DNA of 64,000 bases from Paraburkholderia tropica (GCF_900109265.1 NZ_FNZM01000004.1:186001-250000), one strand, 5' to 3'; numbered from the stretch's first letter, positions 18,817-29,428 are shown. Made by a program: numbers and translations. The notes: generated from the letters alone by a model not told the origin.

Positions 18817-20378
18817 TCGGAGATCTCCGTAACAGGGGTAACAACGGGAGTGGCGCGCGAGGCCAGCCGGTTCATCCGGGTCCAGTGCCCCGCGCTGAGA
18901 ATGGAAAACACGCTGGAAAACAGCAGCAGACCGCCCGTGCCGACCAGCGAGTTGGTGAACACCAGCATCGCGAAGATCGAGATCATCAGGCTCATGCACG
19001 CGCACACGTAGCGGTCTTCGGAGAGCCGCAGCGCGATGCGCAGCGCGCGCGCCATCAGCCAGATCACGCCCGACATGTAGAGCAGCGTGCCGGGCCAGCC
19101 GAGCACGAACGGAATGTTCATCACGCCGCTGTCGAAGCTGCCGTACTGGCCGAGCTGGCCGTTGCTGCTCGACAGCTTCGTCGATGCGCCGGTCGAGCCG
19201 AAGCCTTCGCCCGACACGTCGGTAAAGGCCTTCTTCGCGAAGTCGGCGTAGAACTGGTTGCGCGCTTCGTAGCTCTGATCGTCGCTGAGATTGACGAGCG
19301 TGTTCAGGCGCTGCTGCATGCGGTCCGCGACCGGGCCGAAGGTGAGCAACGGCACGCACACGCCCGCGAGCACGAATGCGCTCACGATGATGCGGATGCG
19401 CACCTTGTTGCTCGACTTCATCAGCTGGATCACCATCGCGATCGCCCAGCCGCCCCACGTCGATCGCACCAGCGACAGCGCGAACGAAAAGAAGCCGAAG
19501 GCCGCCGCGACCCAGCGCACGCGATGCTTCGCGGCCATCACGAGCACCATCGCGCCCATCATCGCGAATGCGAACGGACCCGACGAATTCATCGTGCTGA
19601 ACACGCGCACGCCGAGCGGCACGGGGTCGCCCTGCGAATTCATGTCCGAGCCGATCATCCACATCGCGTCCCACGGCGGCATGATGAAGAACTGCACGAG
19701 ACCGTACGCGCCCATCACGAACATGCCGTAGATGAAGGTGTTGATGATGGTGTCGCGCGCTTCGGGATACTGGCGCGTGAGCACCATGATGTGAAAGCCG
19801 ATCAGCAGCGGATAGACCCAGTTCGCGAGGTCGTAGACAGCCGCTGCGGGGCCGCTCGCAACCACGCCCACCGCGAACCCATAGGCGATGCCGAGCAGCG
19901 CCAGCAGCAGCGGCAAACCGCGTCGTTGCGCGAGGATAGGGTAATAGCGGATCAGCGAAATGCCGCTGATCATGGTGACGGCGAGCGGCGCGACCTGAAT
20001 CAGGCTCGTGGGCGTGAAGCCGCCTTTGCCGTAGTCGGCGAGACGGCGCACTTCGGGGCTCAGGAACCACAGCCACCACATGAAGCCGATATAGCGCACC
20101 GGATTCACGAAATAGAGCCAGAAACCCACGCCGATGGCGAGCACCGGAAACGCGAGCGTGAGCACCGAGCCCTGATGCGCGAGGATCAGCAGCGCGGTGA
20201 AGGTCCACAGCGCGATGACGGGCAGCGTGTCGCGGCCCATCGCGCGGCGCAGGCCCGAACGGCGCGCCGGTTCCGCCGGTGCGCGCGCGGACGCGCCAGG
20301 CAGGTTCGGCGGAACATTGGGCGGCCGGTTCGGCGGCAGATGCGGCGAGCGCGGCGCCGGATACGAAGGCACACGCAT
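18813..20378 (-). CDS. bceI: O-antigen polymerase/ligase-like membrane protein (BceI-like)
   Basis: Multi-pass inner-membrane protein of 521 residues, probably the Wzy-type polymerase that joins repeat units in the periplasm. A Pro-rich cytoplasmic head of about 45 residues (HLPPNRPPNVPPNLPG) is followed by roughly ten hydrophobic segments and a long periplasmic loop around residues 330-410. The stretch SLVRSTWGGWAIAMVIQLM resembles the conserved Wzy/ligase core. The ATG at 20378 is two bases after the bceH stop, with a weak GGGA upstream. Published bceI at this place is called the polymerase. Sequence alone cannot separate polymerase from ligase. Confidence 0.87.
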   Translation of the reverse strand: MRVPSYPAPRSPHLPPNRPPNVPPNLPGASARAPAEPARRSGLRRAMGRDTLPVIALWTFTALLILAHQGSVLTLAFPVLAIGVGFWLYFVNPVRYIGFMWWLWFLSPEVRRLADYGKGGFTPTSLIQVAPLAVTMISGISLIRYYPILAQRRGLPLLLALLGIAYGFAVGVVASGPAAAVYDLANWVYPLLIGFHIMVLTRQYPEARDTIINTFIYGMFVMGAYGLVQFFIMPPWDAMWMIGSDMNSQGDPVPLGVRVFSTMNSSGPFAFAMMGAMVLVMAAKHRVRWVAAAFGFFSFALSLVRSTWGGWAIAMVIQLMKSSNKVRIRIIVSAFVLAGVCVPLLTFGPVADRMQQRLNTLVNLSDDQSYEARNQFYADFAKKAFTDVSGEGFGSTGASTKLSSSNGQLGQYGSFDSGVMNIPFVLGWPGTLLYMSGVIWLMARALRIALRLSEDRYVCACMSLMISIFAMLVFTNSLVGTGGLLLFSSVFSILSAGHWTRMNRLASRATPVVTPVTEISD

Positions 20379-20380
20379 GC

Positions 20381-21538
20381 TTACATCCCGCGCGGCATCT
20401 GGCCGGCCGCATGAGCACTGCTCACCCCATCCGCGCGGCTCGCCGGCGCAACGCGCGGATCGCGCTCGCGCAGCATGTCGCGCGTGAGTTGCGCATGTTG
20501 ACGGGCGAAGTTCTCGGTCGTCAGGTCGCGCGTCTGCAATTGCTCGCAGGCCTCGCGCGCCTGCGCCAGCGTGCGGGCCGGATCGTCCACGAGCGCGTTC
20601 ACGGCGTCGCGCAACTGCTGCGTGTTGAAGGGCTCGACGTAATACGCGGCCTTCTCGTCGAAATAATCTTCGAGTGCGCCCACTTTTGTCACGATCATTG
20701 GCTTGCCGAGCGCGGCGGCTTCGAGCATCACCGTGATGCCCGAGGCGTGCGTGTTCGGACGCAGCGGCACGACGATGATATCGGCCCACTCATAGAGCGC
20801 GTGCTGCTGCTGAAGGCCCGAGACGCGCACGACTTCGACGTTCGGCGCGCGCACTTCGGCGGGAATGCGGCGGCGCGTGGCGATACGCACATGGTAGCGC
20901 GCGTCGTTGCCGAGCGCGGCGGCGAGCGTGGTCCAGTCGCGGTCGCGATCGTTGCCGATGCCCGCGATACGCACGGGCGTATTCGGCTTCCAGTGCGACG
21001 GCGGACGCAGCGGAAAGTCCTGCGTATTGAGGCCGTACAGCACATGGCGCGCGTCGCGGCCGAAGAAGTCGCCGCACAGCGCGGCGTTCTCGCTCGCGAG
21101 CGTGGTCAGCAGATCGGCACGCTTGAGCAGACGCTGGTACGCGGCGCGACGCAGCGCGCCGTAACCGGGCCAGCGGTCGAGCAGCCAGACGCTTTGCGCG
21201 AGCAGCAGCGGACGCGCGCCGCCCTTCTTCGCATGCATCAGCAGCACGGCGGCCACGGCCAGATGCTCCTGCTCGGTATGCGTCCAGATCACGTCCGCGT
21301 CGAGAATCGCGCGGCGATTGCGCCACGCGTGAATCAGATCGAAGCCGAGCGCCGCTTTCAGCGCGCGGCGCGCGAAACGCACCGGCGTGCCTTCGCGCGC
21401 GTCTTCGGCGTAATTGAGAGCGAATTCCGCGGATTCCGCGTGATGGTAGCCGTACAGGCAACCGATATTCTCGCCCTTTCGGTAACGGCGCGGATCGGCG
21501 CCGTAAAACAGGTGCACGTGGACTTGGGTACCGCTCAT
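20381..21538 (-). CDS. bceH: Glycosyltransferase family 4 (BceH-like)
   Basis: GT-B glycosyltransferase of 385 residues. The N-terminal half includes VHLFYGADPRRYRKGENIG and ADVIWTHTEQEHLAVA. The C-terminal half has VRIAGIGNDRDRDWTTL, DIIVVPLRPNTHASGITVML and EAAALGKPMIVTKVGALEDY, the donor-binding region with a somewhat divergent E-x7-E. The ATG at 21538 has a perfect GGAGG eight bases upstream. It stands in the bceB-K operon between bceG and bceI. The specific sugar is unknown. Confidence 0.9.
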   Translation of the reverse strand: MSGTQVHVHLFYGADPRRYRKGENIGCLYGYHHAESAEFALNYAEDAREGTPVRFARRALKAALGFDLIHAWRNRRAILDADVIWTHTEQEHLAVAAVLLMHAKKGGARPLLLAQSVWLLDRWPGYGALRRAAYQRLLKRADLLTTLASENAALCGDFFGRDARHVLYGLNTQDFPLRPPSHWKPNTPVRIAGIGNDRDRDWTTLAAALGNDARYHVRIATRRRIPAEVRAPNVEVVRVSGLQQQHALYEWADIIVVPLRPNTHASGITVMLEAAALGKPMIVTKVGALEDYFDEKAAYYVEPFNTQQLRDAVNALVDDPARTLAQAREACEQLQTRDLTTENFARQHAQLTRDMLRERDPRVAPASRADGVSSAHAAGQMPRGM

Positions 21539-21666
21539 TCGAGGTCCTCCGTAAATTCGATTGCAGGCGCGCGGGCGAATCGGCGCTTCGATGCCGATGC
21601 ATGTCTGCCGCGCGCCGCGTAGCGCGTTCCGTCTGCGCGTTTAGCGTTCGGTGCGTGTCGTGTCGT

Positions 21667-22593
21667 TCAGACCGGCGCGCGACGCGCCTCGCGCGCGCCG
21701 CCGCGCACGGCGCGCCAGCGCGCGAACGCGACGCCGGGCGAGCCCGCGCGCAACGCGCTCAGGCCCGTATGCAGCAGCCCAGGATAGACACGCGTGCCGA
21801 CCAGCGTCCACCACCACCACGCCGTCTCGCGATGCAGCGGCGGCAGATGGCTGCGCAAAATCAGATGGAAATTGAACGCGGCATTGCGGATCGACGCGAG
21901 CGTCTGCGCATTGCGCGGATCCTCGCCCGGACGCGGCGCCGGATAATGGTCGACAGCCACGCGCGGGTCGTAGACGAGCTTCCAGCCCGCGCGCTTCACG
22001 CCCATGCTGAACGCCATGTCGTTGTGCGTCTGCGCGCCCGTGCCGCGCAGACGGCGGTCGAAACGCAGTCCGCCGATCGCCGCGCGCCGGTAGCTCATGT
22101 TCGCGCCCTTGAGCAGATCGACTTCGCGCGCCTCGCCCACGCCCAGATGATGATTGCCGACGATGCGGCCCGAGCGTTGCACGCGGCCCACCAGCGGGCG
22201 CTCGCCGTCGAGCACGCGGCCTTCTTCGTGAACCCAGTCGCGGCCGCCGAGCGCGCCGAGCTTCGCATCGGCCTCGAAATGCGCGGCGATGCGCGCGACC
22301 CAGTCGGCGTGCGGCGCGGCGTCGTCGTCGGTGATCGCGATCACGTCGCCCGTGGCCGCTTCGAGACCGCGATTGAGCGCGGCCACCTGGCCCGGTTCCT
22401 CGACGCTCGCCACGTCGACGTTGAGCACGCGCGGCGTCACATGTTCGGCGAGGCACGCGTGCGTCGCGGCATCGTCGGCGCGCGCCACCACCACGATCTG
22501 ATCGGGCGCGCGTTCCTGGCGCAACAACGCCGAGAGGCAGCGCGAGAGATCTTCAGGACGCCTGTACGTCGGTACGAGCACGGTCACTTTCAT
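21667..22593 (-). CDS. bceG: Glycosyltransferase family 2 (BceG-like)
   Basis: GT-A type glycosyltransferase of 308 residues. It starts MKVTVLVPTYRRPEDLSRCL and has the nucleotide-sugar DXD site in VIAITDDDAAPHADWV near residue 90, then KGANMSYRRAAIGG. No long membrane domain follows, so it acts at the inner face of the membrane. The ATG at 22593 has AGGGGA seven bases upstream; an ATG six codons earlier (22611) overlaps the bceF stop and is less likely. It is probably an early transferase of the repeat unit, by analogy with bceG. Confidence 0.92.
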   Translation of the reverse strand: MKVTVLVPTYRRPEDLSRCLSALLRQERAPDQIVVVARADDAATHACLAEHVTPRVLNVDVASVEEPGQVAALNRGLEAATGDVIAITDDDAAPHADWVARIAAHFEADAKLGALGGRDWVHEEGRVLDGERPLVGRVQRSGRIVGNHHLGVGEAREVDLLKGANMSYRRAAIGGLRFDRRLRGTGAQTHNDMAFSMGVKRAGWKLVYDPRVAVDHYPAPRPGEDPRNAQTLASIRNAAFNFHLILRSHLPPLHRETAWWWWTLVGTRVYPGLLHTGLSALRAGSPGVAFARWRAVRGGAREARRAPV

Positions 22594-22610
22594 CGCGTGT
22601 TCCCCTTTCA

Positions 22611-24839
22611 TCAGGCGCTCAGATATTCCTGCACGGCGCTGTAGCCATAGCCGTAGCTGCCGCGCGCGCGCGCCGGCACGCCGTTGAAGACGCCGCCCGT
22701 CACATGCACGCCCGCGGTGCGCAGACGCTTGAGCGTATCGGCGATCTCGCCTTCGGTATGCATGCCCGAACGCAGCACGAGGAAGGTCGACCCCGCGTGA
22801 CCGCTGATGATCGCGGCATCGGTCACGGCCAGCACCGGCGGCGTATCGACGAGCAGAATGTCGTAGCGCTTCGCGAGGCCGTCGAGATACTGGCCCAGAC
22901 GCGGCGACATCAGCAGCTCGGACGGATTCGGCGGACGGCGGCCGCACGAGATGAAGTGCAGGTTGTCCACTTCGGTCGCGCGAATCGCTTCGTCGAGCGA
23001 GATCTGACCCGAGAGCAGTTCGGAGAAACCGTTGTCCTGCGGGCCGCCGAGATAGCGCTCAAGCGCGCCGCGGCGCATGTCACCGTCGATCATCAGCACG
23101 CGCTTGCCCGAATGCGCGAGCAGCACAGCAAGGTTGGCGGTCATGAAGCTCTTGCCGACGCCCGGCACCGAACCCGTGAGCACGACCACGCGATTGCGCG
23201 CGTCCATCACGCTGAACTGCAGCGAGGTGCGCAGCGAACGCAGGCTTTCGACCGTGAGATCCTTCGGCGCGGCGCTCGCGAGCACTTCGCGCAGACGCGT
23301 GCCGCCGCGCACCGGCGCGCGCTTTTCGAGCGCCGTCTGTTCGGCCGAGAGCGGCACGAGACCGTAGACGGGAAGCTGGAACGTGCGTTCGATCACGTCC
23401 GGATCGACGATGCCCTTGAACATGTTCCGGCGCATCAGCACGAAGCCGGTGCCGAGGATCAGGCCGAGCATCGCGGCCGCCGAAACGATCAGCAGCTTCT
23501 TGGGCTTCGACGGCTTGCCCGGACGCATCGCCGGATCGACGATATGCACGTTGCCGCCCGTGCCCACGCGCTGCACCGAGAGTTCCTGAATGCGGTTCAG
23601 CAGCAGCACGTAGATGTCTTCCGCCACCTTGGCGTCGCGCTGGAGCTGCACGGCCTTCACTTCGGTCGCGGGCAGATCGCGGAACTTGGTGTCGTACTTG
23701 GCGCGCTCGCCCTGCAGTTGCGCGAGCTGCTGGCGCGCCGCGATCAGCACCGGATGCTGGTCGCCGAAACGCTGTTGCAGCGAAGCGATCTGCAATTGCA
23801 GCGCGGAAATCTGCTGCTCGTACTGCACGCTGCCATCGAGATAGATCTTCGCTTCGTCGCTGGCGTTGATCGAACCCGACTTGCTTTGATACGCGGTCAG
23901 CGCGGCTTCGGCGTTTTCCAGATCGGACTTCAGGCGCGGCTGCTCGCTGCGCAGGAAGTCGAGCATCTTGCTCGCGTCGGCCTGCTTGGTGGCCACGTGC
24001 TCGCGCAGATACGACTGCGCAACCGCGTTCGCCACGGCGGCGGCGTGCTCCGGATCGTTGTCTTCGAGCGAGATGTCGATCACGCCCGTCTGCTTACCCT
24101 GCTCCTGCACCTTGATGGCGTTCTGGAAGGCCGTGACGGCGTCCAGATCGTTCATGCGCACGACCGTGAAGCGCGTGCCGGGACGCGCCTTCAGCGCGCT
24201 CACGAGCATCGTCACGCCGCCGCCCTGCACCTGCTGGCCGACCGTGCCTTCGACGAGACGGCCGCCGTCGGGACCGGAAATCACGAAGCGGTTGTCGTCG
24301 AGCGCCGTCAACGTGAGCTTCTTGCCTTCGAGTTCGGGCGCGACGTCGATCGAATCGACAGTCGCCACTTCGCCGCCCCATGCGTAGCTCGTCAGACCGA
24401 ACCACGGACGCGCGGGGTTGCCCGGCGTCGCGAGACGCGCGGCGAGACTGCCGATCACCGGCAGCGTGACCGGCGAGACCGAGTAGTTCAGCTTGAACTG
24501 CTGCACCACCGGCTCGAGCACGCTGCGGCTCTGGATCATCTGGATTTCAGCGTCCGTCGGCAGCGAGCCCTGCTGGCCGTTGGTGATGTTGGCGCCCGAC
24601 TGCGTTTGCGTGAGCGCCTGCGACGTGTAATCGGCCTGCTCCACGCGCACTTGCGTGTCCGCGGTGTAGACCGGTTTGGCCACGTAGCAGTAGAACACGG
24701 CGCAGCCGACCACCACGGCCGCGATCGCGATGAGCCAGCCGATGTCGTCGATGATGACGCGCAGCAACTGGCCGAGGACGACGTCCTCTTCCTCTGTGCG
24801 GGCCGCCGGGGCCGCCTGACTGTTGGCTTGAATGCTCAC
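22611..24839 (-). CDS. bceF: Polysaccharide co-polymerase / tyrosine autokinase (BceF, Wzc-like)
   Basis: Inner-membrane BY-kinase of 742 residues that controls chain length and export. A first membrane segment near residues 35-55 and the Wzz-type periplasmic domain with long coiled-coil regions lead to a second segment near residue 430. The cytoplasmic kinase follows: Walker A GSVPGVGKSFM, Walker A' VLMIDGDMRRG and Walker B ILLVDTPPVL. The tail SYGYGYSAVQEYL supplies the tyrosine cluster that is autophosphorylated. Start is GTG at 24839, with GGGAT upstream. Its partners BceD (phosphatase) and BceE (outer-membrane channel) are encoded just before it. Confidence 0.95.
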   Translation of the reverse strand: MSIQANSQAAPAARTEEEDVVLGQLLRVIIDDIGWLIAIAAVVVGCAVFYCYVAKPVYTADTQVRVEQADYTSQALTQTQSGANITNGQQGSLPTDAEIQMIQSRSVLEPVVQQFKLNYSVSPVTLPVIGSLAARLATPGNPARPWFGLTSYAWGGEVATVDSIDVAPELEGKKLTLTALDDNRFVISGPDGGRLVEGTVGQQVQGGGVTMLVSALKARPGTRFTVVRMNDLDAVTAFQNAIKVQEQGKQTGVIDISLEDNDPEHAAAVANAVAQSYLREHVATKQADASKMLDFLRSEQPRLKSDLENAEAALTAYQSKSGSINASDEAKIYLDGSVQYEQQISALQLQIASLQQRFGDQHPVLIAARQQLAQLQGERAKYDTKFRDLPATEVKAVQLQRDAKVAEDIYVLLLNRIQELSVQRVGTGGNVHIVDPAMRPGKPSKPKKLLIVSAAAMLGLILGTGFVLMRRNMFKGIVDPDVIERTFQLPVYGLVPLSAEQTALEKRAPVRGGTRLREVLASAAPKDLTVESLRSLRTSLQFSVMDARNRVVVLTGSVPGVGKSFMTANLAVLLAHSGKRVLMIDGDMRRGALERYLGGPQDNGFSELLSGQISLDEAIRATEVDNLHFISCGRRPPNPSELLMSPRLGQYLDGLAKRYDILLVDTPPVLAVTDAAIISGHAGSTFLVLRSGMHTEGEIADTLKRLRTAGVHVTGGVFNGVPARARGSYGYGYSAVQEYLSA

Positions 24840-24891
24840 GTTTTCGATCCCGTTTTAAATCGTGTTGCGTGGGAGGAAAGACCTCACGCCC

Positions 24892-26064
24892 TTAGCGCGT
24901 GATCTGCTTCAGGTAGAAGACCGTCTGGACCGTTGGCAGGACCTGCTGCAGCAAGCGGTTGAAGGTCGTCGAGGCCGCCGTACCGACGTACACGACATCC
25001 ATCGGCTTGAGCTGGAATTGCGACGACAGCATGATCGCGTCCGGCTTCGTCATGTCGAGACGATAGATCTCGGGCTGCGTCGGGTTGTCCTTCATGCCGC
25101 GCATCACGAAGATCTGGCGCGGATTCGCGTCGGTGTCGAGAATGCCGCCGGCGGACGTGAGCGCGTCGGCGATCGTCAGCTTGCCGCGAATCATGCCGGT
25201 CTGGATCGGCGTCTTCACTTCGCCCATCACGAATATGCGGCTGTCCGAACGGTCCGGCACGTTGATGATGTCACCGTCCTGGAGCATCACGTTCTGCGTC
25301 GCGTCGCCCGAATCGAGCATGCGGTTCGCGTCGAGCACATAGAGCTTGCCGTTGCGCGTGAGGCGCACGCGGTTGATGTCGGCGTTGTCGGTGGTGCCGC
25401 CCGAGCGCGTGATCGCGTCGACGAGCGACAGCGGCACGTCGCTCATGGCGAGCGGGCCCGGCGTCTTCACGTCGCCGGTCACCTGGATTTTCTGGCTGCG
25501 GTAGGCGAGCACGCGCACGTCCACCTGCGGATTCTTGATATACGGACCGAGACCCGACGCGAGGCGATCGCGCAACTGGCCCGGCGTCTTGCCCGCCGCC
25601 ATCACGCGGCCGACGAACGGGAAGTAGATCGTGCCGTCCTTCGCCACGGTCTGACCGTACGGATCGGACTCGCCGGACAGCGCGTTGGTGTACGGCTGCG
25701 TGAGCGTCTGCCCCACGGTCTGCGTGGTGTTGCCGCCCTGCGAGAACGTCGAGCCTTGCGGCGTCGAGATTTCCGGGTGGTCGTAGACCGTCACGCCGAG
25801 AATGTCCTGCGGCGCGATGTGATACGTGTAATCGGCGGCATTGGCGTACTTCGCGGGCGGCAGATCGACCTGCACGCCCGCGGCGGCCTGGGCCTGCTGC
25901 AGGACGAGCTGCGAGGTGATCAGATGCACGTCGTACTGCTGTTGCGGCTGATTGTTCGGCTGCTCTTTCAGGCTCGACGTGTCGAGATAATTGCCCGGTG
26001 CGGTCGCGCACGCGGAAACGAAGGCGCTCAACGCCAGCACGGTCATCAGATTGAGTTTCTTCAT
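24892..26064 (-). CDS. bceE: Outer-membrane polysaccharide export lipoprotein (BceE, Wza-like)
   Basis: Export channel protein of about 390 residues. MKKLNLMTVLALSAFVSAC is a lipoprotein signal with lipobox VSAC. The poly-export domain follows (YTYHIAPQDILGVTVYDHPE), then SLBB repeats (IQVTGDVKTPGPLAMSDVPL and IFVMGEVKTPIQTGM). The ATG at 26064 overlaps the bceD stop as ATGA. A GTG at 26085 and an ATG at 26070 are in-frame alternatives and none has a clear ribosome binding site. It should form the outer-membrane pore in contact with BceF. Confidence 0.92.
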   Translation of the reverse strand: MKKLNLMTVLALSAFVSACATAPGNYLDTSSLKEQPNNQPQQQYDVHLITSQLVLQQAQAAAGVQVDLPPAKYANAADYTYHIAPQDILGVTVYDHPEISTPQGSTFSQGGNTTQTVGQTLTQPYTNALSGESDPYGQTVAKDGTIYFPFVGRVMAAGKTPGQLRDRLASGLGPYIKNPQVDVRVLAYRSQKIQVTGDVKTPGPLAMSDVPLSLVDAITRSGGTTDNADINRVRLTRNGKLYVLDANRMLDSGDATQNVMLQDGDIINVPDRSDSRIFVMGEVKTPIQTGMIRGKLTIADALTSAGGILDTDANPRQIFVMRGMKDNPTQPEIYRLDMTKPDAIMLSSQFQLKPMDVVYVGTAASTTFNRLLQQVLPTVQTVFYLKQITR

Positions 26065-26510
26065 TGGCATATTCGGCTTAGCCACCCCTTAACCAGACGA
26101 TCCATCAATTCGAGACTCTCGCGATACGCGGCTTCGTCGAGGCCGTGCGGATCGGAAACGTCCGAGTTCTCCCAATTGCCCAGCGCGAACACCTTCCCGC
26201 GCGCGGTCGGCTCGATGCGCTCCACGGCCGCCACCTGGCGGCGCTCCGTGACGAGCACGAGATCGGCGGCGCGCACGAGCTGGCTCGTGAGGCGGCGCGA
26301 GCGGTGTTCGCCCACATCCACGCCGCGCTCCGCGAGCAGTCGCTGCATCACCGGATCCATGTCCTCGCCGTCGAGCGCCCGCAGGCCAGCCGAGTGAAAC
26401 GCGCCTGCATGCGCTTTCGCGTGCTCGCGAAGGCCCGCGCGAAACAGCTGCTCCGCCGCCGGTGAGCGGCAGACGTTCGCGTGGCAGACGATCAATACGT
26501 CGTTGAACAT
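26061..26510 (-). CDS. bceD: Low-molecular-weight protein-tyrosine phosphatase (BceD, Wzb-like)
   Basis: Cytoplasmic phosphatase of 149 residues that should dephosphorylate the BceF tyrosine tail. The P-loop C-x5-R is complete (Cys9-HANVC-Arg15-Ser16) and the general acid is Asp120 in SDPHG. The length is standard for Wzb/Etp. The ATG at 26510 has GGAG about nine bases upstream. It lies 42 bases after bceC and overlaps bceE by four bases, so production is tied to the export machinery. Confidence 0.95.
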   Translation of the reverse strand: MFNDVLIVCHANVCRSPAAEQLFRAGLREHAKAHAGAFHSAGLRALDGEDMDPVMQRLLAERGVDVGEHRSRRLTSQLVRAADLVLVTERRQVAAVERIEPTARGKVFALGNWENSDVSDPHGLDEAAYRESLELMDRLVKGWLSRICQ

Positions 26511-26552
26511 GGCCGTATGGCTCCTTGTTGCTGCTTGTGCGCGTGCCGGCGA

Positions 26553-27971
26553 TCAGGCCGTGACACGCGTCTGCGTGACGGCTTCGGCACGCGCGCGGCT
26601 TGCCTGCGTGGCACTCGCGCGACCCACCGCGTGATACTCGAAACCGAGTTCCTGCAGCGCGGGCGGGTCGTACAGATTGCGGCCGTCGAACACGATCGGC
26701 GTTTTCAGCTGCGACTTCAGCGTTTCGAAATCGGGCGCCTTGAAGACCTTCCATTCGGTCGCGACCACCAGCGCGTCCGCGCCGTTGGCGGCTTCCATCG
26801 CATCCTGCGCATAGCTCAGGCGTTCGAGCTGCTCGGGCGTCTTCGCGAAGTCGAGTTCGATCACGCGCTGCGCTTCCTTGATCGCGACCGGGTCGTACGC
26901 GACCACGCGCGCGCCGCGCGCGAGCAATTCGGCGATCAGCGTGCGGCTCGGCGCTTCGCGCATGTCGTCGGTGTTCGGCTTGAAAGCGAGGCCCCAGAGA
27001 CCGAACGTGCGGCCCGTGAGATCGGAGCCGAAGCGCGTGACGATCTTCTGCGCGAGCACCTGTTTCTGCCCTTCGTTGACGTTCTCGACCGCGCGCAGGA
27101 TCTGCAGCGGCTCGCCGAAATCTTCAGCGGTGCGCATCAGCGCCTTGACGTCCTTCGGGAAGCACGAGCCGCCGTAACCGCAGCCCGCGTACAGGAAGTC
27201 GTAACCGATACGCGGATCGGAACCGATGCCGCGACGCACCGCTTCGATGTCCGCGCCCACGCGATCGGCGAGATTCGCCAGTTCGTTCATGAACGAGATG
27301 CGCGTGGCGAGCATGGCGTTGGCCGCGTACTTCGTGAACTCCGCCGAATGCACGTCCATGTAGAGCGTGCGTTCGTGATTGCGGTTGAACGGCGCGTACA
27401 GGCGCTTCATGAGTTCGCGCGCGCGTTCGCCGGGCACGTCTTCGTCGCAGCCCAGCACGATGCGGTCGGGGCGCGCGAAGTCTTCCACGGCCGCGCCTTC
27501 CTTCAGGAACTCGGGGTTCGAGACCACCGAGAACATGTGGTTTTCGCCACGCTTGCGCAGCTCGGACGCGATCGCGTCGCGCACCAGCGCCGCGGTGCCG
27601 ACCGGCACCGTCGACTTGTCGACGATCACCTTGAAGCCCGTCATCGAGCGGCCGATGTTGCGCGCCGCCTGCAGCACATATTGCAGATCCGCAGAGCCGT
27701 CTTCGTCGGGCGGCGTGCCGACGGCGATGAACTGCACGTCGCCGTGCGCGACAGCCGCTTCGACATCGGTCGAAAACGTCAGACGGCGCGCGCGACGATT
27801 GCGCTCGATGATTTCCTGAAGGCCCGGCTCGTGAATCGGCACGACGCCCTGATTGAGCAGGTCGATCTTGCGCTGGTCCACGTCGAGACAGAACACGTCG
27901 TTGCCGATGTCGGCGAGACACGCGCCCGTCACGAGACCCACATAACCGCTGCCAATGATCGTCAGATTCAT
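26553..27971 (-). CDS. bceC: UDP-glucose 6-dehydrogenase (BceC)
   Basis: Oxidises UDP-glucose to UDP-glucuronic acid, the acidic sugar donor of cepacian, using 2 NAD. It has 472 residues, with the Rossmann motif [20 protein letters not shown] at the start and the catalytic Cys in [16 protein letters not shown]. The C-terminal NAD/UDP-binding part has [19 protein letters not shown] 27971 is preferred, since GAGGTG lies just upstream; a GTG two codons earlier (27977) is inside that site. Substrate comes from GalU at the far end of the locus. Confidence 0.96.
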   Translation of the reverse strand: MNLTIIGSGYVGLVTGACLADIGNDVFCLDVDQRKIDLLNQGVVPIHEPGLQEIIERNRRARRLTFSTDVEAAVAHGDVQFIAVGTPPDEDGSADLQYVLQAARNIGRSMTGFKVIVDKSTVPVGTAALVRDAIASELRKRGENHMFSVVSNPEFLKEGAAVEDFARPDRIVLGCDEDVPGERARELMKRLYAPFNRNHERTLYMDVHSAEFTKYAANAMLATRISFMNELANLADRVGADIEAVRRGIGSDPRIGYDFLYAGCGYGGSCFPKDVKALMRTAEDFGEPLQILRAVENVNEGQKQVLAQKIVTRFGSDLTGRTFGLWGLAFKPNTDDMREAPSRTLIAELLARGARVVAYDPVAIKEAQRVIELDFAKTPEQLERLSYAQDAMEAANGADALVVATEWKVFKAPDFETLKSQLKTPIVFDGRNLYDPPALQELGFEYHAVGRASATQASRARAEAVTQTRVTA

Positions 27972-28048
27972 GCCCACCTCAAATGTAATTGCCTGTTGGT
28001 GTTCGCGAGAGCCGCGGCGTCATGAGCACGCCGCGCGCCCGCCGCGCG

Positions 28049-29428
28049 TCAATATGCGTTCTGTCCTGCGAAGCCTTTCCACATGGTCATGGCGACGATG
28101 CGCAGATCGAGCGCGAAGCTCCAGTGCTGCATGTAATGCAGGTCGAAGCGCACGCGGTCGCGCATTTTTTCCACGCGGTCGGTTTCGCCGCGATAGCCGT
28201 TGACCTGCGCCCAGCCCGTGATGCCCGGCTTGATGCGATAGCGCGCCATGTAGCCGCGCACGAGGTCCTTGTAGATGTCGTCGTGCGCGAGTGCGTGCGG
28301 ACGCGGACCGACCACCGACATCTCGCCCTTGAGCACGTTGATGAATTGCGGCAGTTCGTCGAGGCTCGTGCGACGCAGGAAGGCGCCCACGCGCGTCACG
28401 CGCGGATCGCCGCGGCGCGCCTGCGTGACCTGGCCCGCGACTTCCGCATGCACCTTCATCGAGCGGAACTTGTAGATCTCGAACTCGTTGCCGTCGAGCC
28501 CCTTGCGGCGCTGCTTGAAGAACACCGGACCGCGCGAAGTCAGCTTCACCGCGAGGCCGACCACCGCGAACAGCGGCGCGAGCGCGATCAGCACGCAGCC
28601 CGCGAACAGGAAGTCGAACACGCGCTTGGGCATCACGCGCAGATCCGTGACCGGCGAGGCCGCGAGATTGATCGCCGGCACGCCGAGCAGATCGACCACC
28701 GGCTGGCTGAAGAACGAGAGACTGCGCACGTCCGGAATGAAGCGGATGTTCACGAAGTCGTTGCGCAAGGCCATCGTGATGCGATGAATCGTGCGCTCCT
28801 TGGTGATGGGCAGCGCGAGCCACATTTCGCGCACGTCGTGTTCGCGTACGAACTCGATCACCGACTGCAGGTCGCGCGCGACCGGCACGCCGTCGAGGAA
28901 CGCTTCGCCGTCCGCGTCGCTGTCCTCATCGAACACCAGCGCCGGATGAAAGCCCGCCTCGGGACGGCTCTTCATCTGCTCGACGAGAAAGCGCGCATAC
29001 CGCGGGCTGCCCACCACGGCCACCGCCTTGTGGTTGTAGCCTTCGCGGCGCAGACCGCGCAGCACCATATGCACGAGCGCCTTCGAGACGATCAGGAACG
29101 CCACCGACGCGACCACCCAGTATGCGAGCCAGATGCGCGAGAGCGAATCGGCACGGTGGACGCTGAAGCTCAGCAGAATGCCCGTGCACTCCACCGCGAC
29201 CCACGCGGCGCACACACGCGCGAACAGCACGTAGAGCGACTTGCCGCGCCACGACTGGTAGATGCCGAAGGCGGGGAACATCCAGATCGCCAGCACGCAG
29301 TTGAACGCCAGCGCCACGCTCTCCGGGTCAGACAGCGGCGCAAGCCTTCCGTGGTGCAAGGCAGCCGCCAGCAGCGCGCCTGCGGCGATGGCGGCAACGT
29401 CGATGATTCTCGCTAGAACGCTCAGCAT
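28049..29428 (-). CDS. bceB: Undecaprenyl-phosphate glucose phosphotransferase (BceB)
   Basis: Priming enzyme that moves glucose-1-phosphate from UDP-glucose to undecaprenyl phosphate and so starts each repeat unit. It has 459 residues. Four N-terminal membrane segments and a soluble CoA-binding-like middle domain ([16 protein letters not shown]) lead to the bacterial sugar transferase domain. That domain has a membrane segment near residue 275, then [23 protein letters not shown] sequence, [27 protein letters not shown] and [18 protein letters not shown]. The ATG at 29428 has GAGGTG six bases upstream. It is the first gene of the bceB-K operon. Confidence 0.95.
   Translation of the reverse strand: MLSVLARIIDVAAIAAGALLAAALHHGRLAPLSDPESVALAFNCVLAIWMFPAFGIYQSWRGKSLYVLFARVCAAWVAVECTGILLSFSVHRADSLSRIWLAYWVVASVAFLIVSKALVHMVLRGLRREGYNHKAVAVVGSPRYARFLVEQMKSRPEAGFHPALVFDEDSDADGEAFLDGVPVARDLQSVIEFVREHDVREMWLALPITKERTIHRITMALRNDFVNIRFIPDVRSLSFFSQPVVDLLGVPAINLAASPVTDLRVMPKRVFDFLFAGCVLIALAPLFAVVGLAVKLTSRGPVFFKQRRKGLDGNEFEIYKFRSMKVHAEVAGQVTQARRGDPRVTRVGAFLRRTSLDELPQFINVLKGEMSVVGPRPHALAHDDIYKDLVRGYMARYRIKPGITGWAQVNGYRGETDRVEKMRDRVRFDLHYMQHWSFALDLRIVAMTMWKGFAGQNAY

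Noticed and set aside
17593-20418. A 941-codon frame suggesting a longer BceJ
   Set aside because: Beyond 18816 it is bceI in a shifted frame; the TTG with GGAGA marks the true start.
22704-24902. About 730-codon plus-strand frame opposite bceF
   Set aside because: Shadow of the tyrosine autokinase gene; no recognisable domain.
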